Assembly: GCF_000003815.2 (NCBI RefSeq)
Contig: NC_049989.1
Location: 2,896,342-2,960,341 of the forward strand
Reading direction: 5' to 3'
Source: Branchiostoma floridae
Taxonomy: Eukaryota > Chordata > Leptocardii > Amphioxiformes > Branchiostomatidae
Length of the DNA: 64,000 bases
Shown: piece by piece, positions 35,289 through 44,900 of the stretch
Layout: every line of letters begins with the position of its first letter
How positions within the stretch are numbered: position 1 is the stretch's first letter
Translations under genes and position numbers: made by a program
The notes under the pieces: model-generated
What the model was told of the DNA's origin: nothing
The model's database searches: none
Seen by the model: only the letters and a program-made list of their open reading frames with translations

Positions 35289-37424
35289 ATGGAAGTCTTG
35301 ATCATGTTGATTTTGCTGACCGCTGCTGCTGGGAAGACTGTTGATTTCACCGGCCGTAACTTGACGCATGTACCAATAGACTCGCTCGCGCTTTATAATA
35401 ACGCCAACGCTGTCATGGTTGTCAAGTTGTCAGACAACAGAATAACGAACCTCGGCTCCTTTAACACAACCCCGCACATATTGTATCTGTTTATAGACAA
35501 TAACAGGGTAAAAAACTTGTCTCCGCAAACCTTCCAACGGCTGTGTGATCTTCGGCAACTAGGTCTGGACAGGAACTACATCCTTTCCCTTCGCGACTTC
35601 ATATTTTCCGACCTGGCGGCGCTACTGAACTTAATCCTCTCAAACAATCTGATTTCCGCTATATCAGAGCGTGCGTTCCACGGGCTGGCCAGTCTGGAGT
35701 TCCTGGAACTGTCCGGGAATCGTCTGTCCGCGTTTCCCGAGCAGGCAGTCAGGCTGATTCCCAGTAAACAGCTGTTACTTGTATCACTCATGGTCAACAG
35801 CATCAGTAAAATGCCAGAAGACCTAAAATCCACGCACCCGTCCGCTTCTTACCAGCTGCTGGGAAACCCTTTGTCGTGTCCCGAGAAACAAGTGGATCGG
35901 GAGGATATAATGAATATTGCTGACATGGACATGTGGCCCGTGATAGCACCTTACATCACCAGCACCGATCGTAAACAGAACCGCACTTTCGTCGCACAGG
36001 GTTTCTTCATCAAAAGTCGGTATAAATACTTCGGCGTTGTTCCCCCCACGATCTACGTCCCGATACATTACTCTGTCTCTCTACCTTTACCGATCAATCT
36101 TAATCCGAACGTTGATTCCTTCTCGTGGATCACTCCCACTGGCCGCCGCGTGGTCAGGAATCTGACCAAAGCGCCTGAGATTGAAGACTTCACGGCGGAA
36201 GACTCGGGAATGTACACTAGTGAAGTTGTCAGTGGTGGAGCGAAAATCTATCGCACTGATATGCTGCTGTGTCTTGACTCGCGACCAAAGGAGGGACAAA
36301 GCACCACAATTCCTCCGTCTGACAACTTTTCACCACGAGGTATTCAAAACAACACAGACGTTTGTGCTAGTTCTACGAACAAATCTTGCTGCTCCTATTG
36401 GTTCATTTTTAAGCCGTCAAAGCATCAGAAGTTCTGTGTCGCTGCAACTTCACGAGCAAAACTCACAGTCTCATTAATTATTTCTATAACTATTGGCATC
36501 ATTCTTATGATACTCTCTCCGACCGCGTTATTTTGTTGGAGAAAACGAGGAACCAGTCGAGAAAACAATCGCCCTGCCGCCGGTGCGACATCAAACATGG
36601 GTGCACAAGACATGGGCGTCTGTGGCCCTCGGTACATCCGGCCCGAGGTCACAGAGGATCCAACAGAAGGAGAATCGGGCCCGAACGCCGCCTTTCCTCT
36701 CAGGCGTCTGCGGTCGCAAGAATCTCACTGGTTGTCGGTAAAAAAGGGAACCACGAATTATAATTTGCACTGCGTGCCAGGAGCGCCCCAAGCGGACACG
36801 ATCGGAACGACAGAAGTCCAGGTCCATCACTATGACAACGCTGACGCATCAGATGCAGATGACGAGGACCAACATCACTACGACACTGCAATGCCGCCCC
36901 CTCTACCGGTCTATGAGGAAACTGCAGCTCACGCTGTGACAACAGACGTGCTGGAAGAAGGAGTATCTGAACAACCGGCTTTTCAAACCGAGAATGCTGG
37001 AACTGGCGAGGAAGAAATGCCTTACGGTATTGCAGCAGCAAGTTTGCTCTACCAACGAGATGCTCTTCCTAGTGAGCATTCAAGCAGCGCTGCAAGCTAC
37101 TGTGCACGTGCGACTGAATCGAACCAACTGGAAGAAAGCCTTCAAACTATGGCAGAGACAAACATACTTTATCAACGAGCTCCGGCGTCGAACCGAAGAA
37201 CCGTCATCACGGGTGAGCATACAAACAGCGCCGCTACCGACTACTGTACGACAGATGTGCACCAATCAACTGAAACCGTCTCCAACTTGACGGAAATTTA
37301 TCATCATCAGACTAGCCACACGTACACTGACCTGGCGTGCCGCACAAGCGCAACTTCTCACGATGATGTGCAGAATTCGGGCATTCTGTACGGGAGTGAT
37401 CCGGCAACTGCCGATCGCGAGTAA
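35289..37424 (+). CDS. LRR membrane receptor with Ig-like region and tyrosine-rich tail, single coding exon
   Basis: 711 residues in one exon. Residues 1-15 form a signal peptide. Five or six LRRs cover about 35-185, with no cysteine N-cap and only a partial C-cap (GNPLSC). Residues about 245-330 look like an Ig domain (FSWITP as strand C, EDSGMYTSEVV as strand F). The usual strand-F Cys is Ser, so the canonical disulfide is missing. A juxtamembrane stretch with several Cys precedes a membrane span at about 391-415, then a Lys/Arg stop-transfer (CWRKRG). The cytoplasmic tail of about 290 residues has several Tyr motifs: HHYDNA, HHYDTA, PPPLPVYEE, SLLYQR, NILYQR and GILYGS. The last modules look duplicated. 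The layout is that of LRR-Ig adhesion or immune receptors; no TIR domain is present. The exact family is not assigned. Confidence 0.85.
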   Translation: MEVLIMLILLTAAAGKTVDFTGRNLTHVPIDSLALYNNANAVMVVKLSDNRITNLGSFNTTPHILYLFIDNNRVKNLSPQTFQRLCDLRQLGLDRNYILSLRDFIFSDLAALLNLILSNNLISAISERAFHGLASLEFLELSGNRLSAFPEQAVRLIPSKQLLLVSLMVNSISKMPEDLKSTHPSASYQLLGNPLSCPEKQVDREDIMNIADMDMWPVIAPYITSTDRKQNRTFVAQGFFIKSRYKYFGVVPPTIYVPIHYSVSLPLPINLNPNVDSFSWITPTGRRVVRNLTKAPEIEDFTAEDSGMYTSEVVSGGAKIYRTDMLLCLDSRPKEGQSTTIPPSDNFSPRGIQNNTDVCASSTNKSCCSYWFIFKPSKHQKFCVAATSRAKLTVSLIISITIGIILMILSPTALFCWRKRGTSRENNRPAAGATSNMGAQDMGVCGPRYIRPEVTEDPTEGESGPNAAFPLRRLRSQESHWLSVKKGTTNYNLHCVPGAPQADTIGTTEVQVHHYDNADASDADDEDQHHYDTAMPPPLPVYEETAAHAVTTDVLEEGVSEQPAFQTENAGTGEEEMPYGIAAASLLYQRDALPSEHSSSAASYCARATESNQLEESLQTMAETNILYQRAPASNRRTVITGEHTNSAATDYCTTDVHQSTETVSNLTEIYHHQTSHTYTDLACRTSATSHDDVQNSGILYGSDPATADRE

Positions 37425-38029
37425 TCATACCACCATGGACCGATTGGAAAATGAACAAATTCACGCGTTTGGGGGCTTACCGGTCGAGGAAAATAACAAG
37501 AGCGAAGCAGAGTAGAGTCTATAGTCATTTTACCAACTTTTACAGTCAATCGTACAGAGGCAGATAACCTTGAAGGATTTTAAAACGCCAGTGGGAGTCG
37601 AATACTACACAAAACAGATTTTCTTTGTAGCAAAATGGACCATTGTTTTGAGTTTCGTCCATGCACAAGTTTCCACATAATGAATCAGGTCCAGGGCAGG
37701 TCCGAACCGGGACCTAATCCTATGGACCTGAACCGGACCTAGACCTGAATTTTTTGTACCGGTGTATTAAACCCACGCCTAGTAGTAACCATTTTGTAAA
37801 CAGGAGGTAAATACATGATATATGTAGAAGAGGTTTCTTTAGAATGGAATTGCCGTACTTAAAATTTTCGTTTATGACCATGTAGTCACCACTTATTGTT
37901 GTATTGTTTTTGTAATTTGGATATGTCAGTGTCCAGAGCAGTCCAAATGCATATAGAACAGCAATCACAAACTTCGCAATTGTTCACAGAAACTCCTAGC
38001 TTGTAGAAAACGGTAGACATAGCCGCATT

Positions 38030-38255
38030 CCTTTGCAACAAAGAATTTGTCAATATTGTAACTTAAGTAAGATAGAAGACGAGTGTCATTTTATTGTTTA
38101 CTGTTCACGATTATGTACTGACCTTAGAGGAATACTCATTTCAACTACTAGTGGCTCAAGTATGTAGCGTTACAAGAAAAGTTCCCATGTCATGATTAGT
38201 TCGATATTCATGATAGCTTAGATCGGAATTGACGATGACATTAGTATATGTTTTC

Positions 38256-38295
<40 letters not shown>

Positions 38296-38540
38296 CATCC
38301 ACAGCATATTTGCTCCTTTTGCAGCTGCTTTGTATGATTTAAAAACTTTTTATTTTTATGTTTGGAAAAGGCCGAAAATGAATGCGCACGCGGATGTCCA
38401 TTATCCACATCAAATCAACATAGTATTTAGTACTGAGTACTTGTATTATTTAGAACAACCTAGAACTTTATCAGCTGTGCCTGTACTTAGCTTGTGAGAG
38501 CAGCTTGAATTGTACAATAAAGGTCTCCTTATTTCAATTT
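38030..38540 (+). mobile_element. Second copy of the LINE 3' end
   Basis: The frame reads RICQYCNLSKIEDECHFIVYC, parallel to VEDEVHFTVDCDMY at 13145-13445 but with the Cys pair kept. It ends, like that copy, in gtacttag...ttgtacaataaaggtct. A (TA)n run at 38259-38294 interrupts it. Confidence 0.7.
38259..38294. repeat. (TA)n microsatellite
   Basis: About 36 bases of uninterrupted TA inside the LINE remnant. Confidence 0.9.
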
Positions 38541-38998
38541 CATTAACGTGATTTTTATACAATGTTCAGTGTGTTTTTATTTGGCCATGACTAGTAAGTA
38601 ATTTTAACAGTTAACCTTAAATGCCCAATATTACGTGTGTTCACAAATGCTGGTTCTAATTTTTGTCAAAATCGGACTTCCAGTGCACCAGACCCACCCG
38701 CCCCCCTATGAAAAATCGTACAGCCCCTTTATTCAGTGGACTTTTCTTTCCCGCCACCTAACGTTACCTCAGTGCATCAAGGCTTGCATCATAATGGCTG
38801 GAAACGAGTGTGAAAACAGGCTTCAGTAGGAAAGAAATGGCTTAGTAACTTCTTCAAGACATTCCTAGTAAGTGAGTTACAATTGAGCCTACTCACAGAC
38901 CCTCTATGAACTGCATTTCGCTGGTTTCTTCGGACGGTCGCAAATTTGTCTCATGCTTTCAGTGAGAGTTCACTGACCCAGGGTTCAAAGGTCAGACA

Positions 38999-41900
38999 AT
39001 GAACATGGCGGGAGGGGTGATGGCTGGTGTCGGTGTTTCTCTGTTTTTGTGTTGCTGTGTCCTTGTCGTTCAGGGATCCACAGTGCCGCGGCCCAACATA
39101 GTCTTCATACTGACTGACGACCAAGATGTCGTGCTGGAAGGAATGGTGAGAGTTAACGTTCACTTGTACAGCGATCTTAAAGAACAGAACGGGATATATT
39201 TGCCGGCATATTCACAAATTTGTTATAGAGAATGCATGTCTAACCAGTTGTTCAAATACAAATCCATGCATAACGTTTCAGCACCTCTTTATAAATTGAA
39301 ATATAGATAATGACTTAATTTATAATAGTGATGATATATAAGTATCAAAGTCAACTGTAAGTGTAAAGACAAAACATCACAATCAAACTCTGCATGTGAG
39401 TTGGCCTTTGTGTGACACACTCCCTTGACTTGAGGTGGGGTAATGATAAGGTGATTATAAGTTGTAGGTCAAATCATTATCAGCATTCAACACACTATGA
39501 ATAATTGCCATATTTCAGAAAGTGATGAACAGGACAAAAAGGCTGATAGGAGACATGGGTGCCACATTCCCAAACATGGTAAGTAAATTAATTTGTTCCC
39601 CCTCCCTCTCCCCTGAGACAAGGGAACAGCAGTGCAGTTGATAATCCTGTTGGACAAGTTAAAACGTATGTCAGGGTAGAGATAGCAATCGGCAGAGATC
39701 ACGATTGACGAGAATGCAATCAGGATCTCTGTGATTCTATTGGCAAGCAAAGATCCCAATTGGAGTCAGCAAATTTTTGGGCATGTTCACTTTATAAGAC
39801 AGAACTTTTCTGAGATTCAAGTTGCTTGAAATCCATTCATTGACTTGAAACTTGTTATGTATAACTTGTAGACCACCTTAAAGTTGTTGGTGTATGCTGA
39901 TGGCATTATCTCTACCGGAAGTGGTAAGGGTCTGCATATAGGAAAATGTGTTGAAGGTTAGACATCCAGGTAATAGGATTTTGCCATACCAGTTACTTAA
40001 GCAACTGCATATTCTAGTTGCTTGTAATTGAGTAACTGCCATTTGGTGTAATTCATAGTGCTATTTTTCCTAATAAAGCTATGGGGATGGTGATACTTTT
40101 GCTAGCATGATATGCTATTGCATAATCAACAATCGTCTCTTAAAGTTTGATTTTGAGTAATTCTGGGATTGTATTGACTAATTTTTGTATTCCAGTTTGT
40201 GAGCAGTCCGCTGTGTTGTCCCAGTCGCTCCAGTATCCTGACCGGTAAATACGTGCACAACCACGGGGCCGTGAATAACAGTGTAGACGGGGACTGTGCC
40301 AGTAAAGCATGGCAGGATGGGCCGGAGAGAAGCACCTTTGCCACGCAGGTGAAGACAGCTGGGTACAGGACCTTCTTTGCTGGGAAGTATCTGAATCAGG
40401 TATGGTCAAGTTGACGTACCTTTAAATAGTGTATAAACATGCTGACGTTCTATTTTTGAAAAGAAAAAATGATAGTAAAAATCATCATCATCATCATCTT
40501 CACCGCATGTCAGTAAAAATACATTTGTAAAGTCTTGTAATCCATCAACATAGTTTTAACAATTTACAATTCTAGGGTCTATATCATCAAACAATTGACC
40601 CAGGCAAGCTACATGTATCTCTGATACAAATGTAGTTGCAGATACAGATGAGAATTACATTGATAATCTTTATAATACAGTAGAAGCCGCTTAATTGCAC
40701 TGCCTATTTGCTGGTGAACTTCGTGCAATTATCCGGCTGGTGCAATAATGCAAAGTTATCTAGCTGGACCATACCGGTCTGGGATCTGGGGATTCTGTGC
40801 AGTTAGCAGAAGTGTGCGTTAATCCGATGTGCAATTAACTGGCTTCTACTGTGTATATTTTCACAGTATGGGTTCCCGTCTACAGGAGGCCCTGGACACA
40901 TCCCGCCAGGCTGGGACTGGTGGTTCGGACTGGTACTGCAGTTCTAAATCTCTCACTAATGTACTTCGTAGTAACAATGTTTTGTAATATAGCCTGGTAT
41001 CCACCCGTATTATAGCTCCCAAGTCTCTTCTGTCTTTTCCACAACTAGAAGGCAGAAGAGACTCAGGAGCTACAATGTATAATACGGCTGGATAGCAGGC
41101 TACTGAGGCTAGGTTTATAATGATGTTAACATTGCTAAACAAAATATTGGCTGTTGGCTGACAAGTAACTATGATATGCTTATTTTGCTCAACATACCAT
41201 GAATGTTTTTGTTCACATGTTTTATCTCTCTTTTTGTAGATAGGAAACTCCCGTTACTACGACTATGCCCTGTCTGTCAATGGCACCAAGCAGCAACATG
41301 GGAAACTCTACAGCATGGACTACCTGACGGATGTCATTGTAAGATCACTGCAAAATATTGCACATTCATTTATATTTGCAATGGTTTTATTTCAGGGAAA
41401 AGGCAAGTTTAACCAGTATTTAAAATCAAGGTTCAACAATTCAGTAGTATGGTAGTCATTGGAAATGCATCTTCATGGTGATAGGAATTTACCACAAAGG
41501 TAGGAGCACTGCAAAAGAATCAAAATTTACAGTAAAGATAGTCAAAGGCAAAGGTAGCCTTTTTGAGGCCATGGACATTGTGGGTTGTTATATATGAAGA
41601 AGTTTATTTGCAAGTTAAATATATATAAATATATATAAACTCTGTTTTATAATGGCCTGCTGTTTGGTAGATTGCTTTTTGTGTACATATAGCTAAATAG
41701 AAAGTTGCAAGTGATGTTAAAATTTTCTGTAAGAAGTATGATTTTTTTTATTTCCAGAAAAATCAGTCCCTACATTTCCTGGATACAGTTGGTGCGTCCC
41801 CCAACCCTTTCTTCATGATGCTATCCACCCCTGCAGCACACTCACCCTTTGACTCGGCTCCACAGTATGAACAGGACTTTTTGGATTGGAAGGCACCTCG

Positions 41901-44900
41901 GGGAGGGAGCTATAATGTGTATGGAAAGGTAAAAATCATATTTAGGATTCCTTCGGTAGAATGAGCCTGTGATTCTGGTGATTCATGATTCCCACAATGT
42001 CAATGTACAAATGTATCTTGTTGCACATATCCAGATGGATCCACAAACAGGCTTTATACTATTTGATCAAGGACTAATCTTAAACAAATTTACAGAGCAA
42101 GGAGGTTTTATCAAGATCTTGTCTAATAGAGGTTTTTATTTTGTTCTCATCAAGGACAAGCATTGGTTATTGAGGTTTGCTCCAAGTCCCATGAAGGATA
42201 CTTCTGTACAATATGCAGACAGTATTTTCAGAAAAAGGTAATCGCTTTTTGTTGTTTACTTTTAAATGAGTATACTCGTTTCATCAGCAATCTACTAATC
42301 GGTAACTTTGTGAAAAACATATTAATGCTACATGTAGTTCACCTTAAGTTTATCTGTGACTGTGAGTTAACCTTTATATGAATGATTGTATATAAAATTG
42401 GATTATTCAAGGATATCAAGTTGACAGATGGCTGTTTCAGACTAGAATGCTATGAAAAATTGCAATTTAGAAAAAAATAGCCCTGAATACCTCATTTTTA
42501 AAAACAACAGATCTAGGTTACCATGTAGATAAAGGTGAACTACAGTTACCTGTTTGTTTACCACTTACAAGTTACAAGGTCTGTTTTTTTTGATAGAAAT
42601 AAAGTCTGGCATGTTTGAGACTCAAATGTTTCCTTCAGGATGAGGACACTCCTGTCTGTGGAGGACCTGGTCCAGGCAGTGATGACAAAACTAGAGGACC
42701 AAGGCCTTCTCTACAACACTTATGTCATCTTCTCTTCAGACAACGGATACCACTATGGTGAGATGCTGTATAGAGAGTTTGAATCACATGATTTAAGTCA
42801 TAGACTATACAAGTATGATCAGAGTTTGTATTCACAGAGATTCTTATCAGGATTTCTACTTAGTCTAGTAGATTGACAGTGGTAAGGATAAGATTGCCAT
42901 TGTACTCAGGTAGAATTGTTGATTTTACTGGTATAACGTTAGATCCTGATCCTAGTTTCTGTTGACAACTGGGGCTCTGATTCCAATCTCTTAGAGTATT
43001 AGAATCACCAATTCTGCCAGATAGTGACCTTTACCAGTGTACATAAACATGACAACTTAGCCCACAACAAGCTCTTATTCCACAGTAAGATTCAACTGAT
43101 ACAGATCTTTAAAACAACCACATGTATGTTGGCATGTGTTTTTTTTTCGAATGTTGAAATAATGAAATAAGAAGCTACATTTGTGGTTGGATGTCTTTCC
43201 TGCAGGTCAGTTCTCCCTACCGGAGGACAAACGTCAGCTGTACGAGTTTGACATCAGAGTGCCTCTCCTGATCAGGGGTCCCGGCATCAAGGCTGGACAA
43301 ACTATCACTGTAAGCAGAGAACTCTCTTAACATCCAACGTGTTTTGTTTGATCACTTGAATGATACTCTCTATCATTGTAATATGGGCAGAAAGAGTATT
43401 ATGCAAGAACGACATCAATTAGGATAGGTAATAACGACATCTGATTTATTATAATATTGATTATGATTATAATATATAAGGTACTCAAGATAACAGTTAA
43501 TCATTCAACAAGGTAAATTTAGAAAACCTTTTTGAGTATCAGGACAACTGAGTGCCATGCCCAGGACAGTTTCTAGATGTTTCACCAAGAGGATGTATAA
43601 CTCTAACATAACTCTCAGCCGTTGCCTAATTCTCAATCTAACCCAATCCTTACTTCAATCATAACCATAAACATACTCCTGTAACCGTACCTCCTACCCT
43701 TAAGTCTATATATCAATGTGTTGAGTTGTCTTAATTTTCCAGGTGCAGAGTTGTCAAGGTGCCGTGTTGTACTGAATCAGATATATAATTACAGCATATT
43801 CATTACTTTTGTAAGGCTTTCCTCATTTGTCTGCAGGATCCTGTGATGAACATTGACTTGATGCCGACTATAATCGAGATGGCCAGAGGTGAAACACCAG
43901 CGGATGTGGATGGAAGGTCCCTCATGCCTCTTCTGGTAGGGAAGTCTGCAACATGACTTTGTCTTTTATCAAACTTCATAAATAAAAACTGTATACTGTT
44001 TACGTCAATGTAGGTTAGACATCCAGGTAATAAGATACGCCAAAAAGTAGTAACTCAAGCAACTGGATATGGTTTTGGAAACGGTCAGACGTTTCAACTG
44101 CTATCCCGCAGTTGAATGATTAACAGAGACACTGACGAAAACTGTGGCATAGCAGTTGAAACATCTGACCGTTTCCAAAACCACATCCAGTTGCTTGAGT
44201 AACTACTTTTTGGTGTATACTGTTTGTTACTGAGAAATCAATGACAATGGTTCATACTAGGTATTTTATTGAGTCCTTTTACATGTTTCTTTCTTACTAT
44301 GACAAATAATGCATACATTGTTGTATCATATCATACAGGGTTGGACAAGTTTTCTAAAATTCACGTGTCCTATCGGGCAAGCACATAAAAAATTTACTTG
44401 CCCGAACCGATTTTTCACTTGCCCAAACTTTTATATTTTCACTTTCAGCAATGGAATTCTTATTATTACCTCTATTTTTTGCTACGTTGACCATTGCTTG
44501 ATGTCATGACTTTAGAAAGTATATCAAAATCTCACTCAATGGAAAAATCTTACTTGCCCATTCGGGCAAGTGTGGGAGGTATTGCACTTGTCCGATCAGT
44601 ACTTTCACTTGCCCGGGACAATAGGGCTAGTGGACTTGTCCAACCCTGTCATATAAACAATAAACAATCACTCATTCTAGACCTGTAGTGTATCCAAAAG
44701 CATTTTGGACAAGCGTGTAAAGAATGGTGGAAAGCATTATCCTTTTGAATTGTCTAGCCAATGTCGGTCATTCATGTTGGTACATCATTGAAGGTTAGAC
44801 ATCCAGTTCATAAGAATGATATTATAACAGTATATAACAATATAGCAATGTAACAGTATAACAGTTACTCAATCCATACAATACAAATCTATCCAGTACA

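Noticed and set aside
40861-41142. Minus-strand 93-residue ORF over GNS exon 4
   Set aside because: Shadow of a GNS exon and of a short inverted repeat in the next intron.
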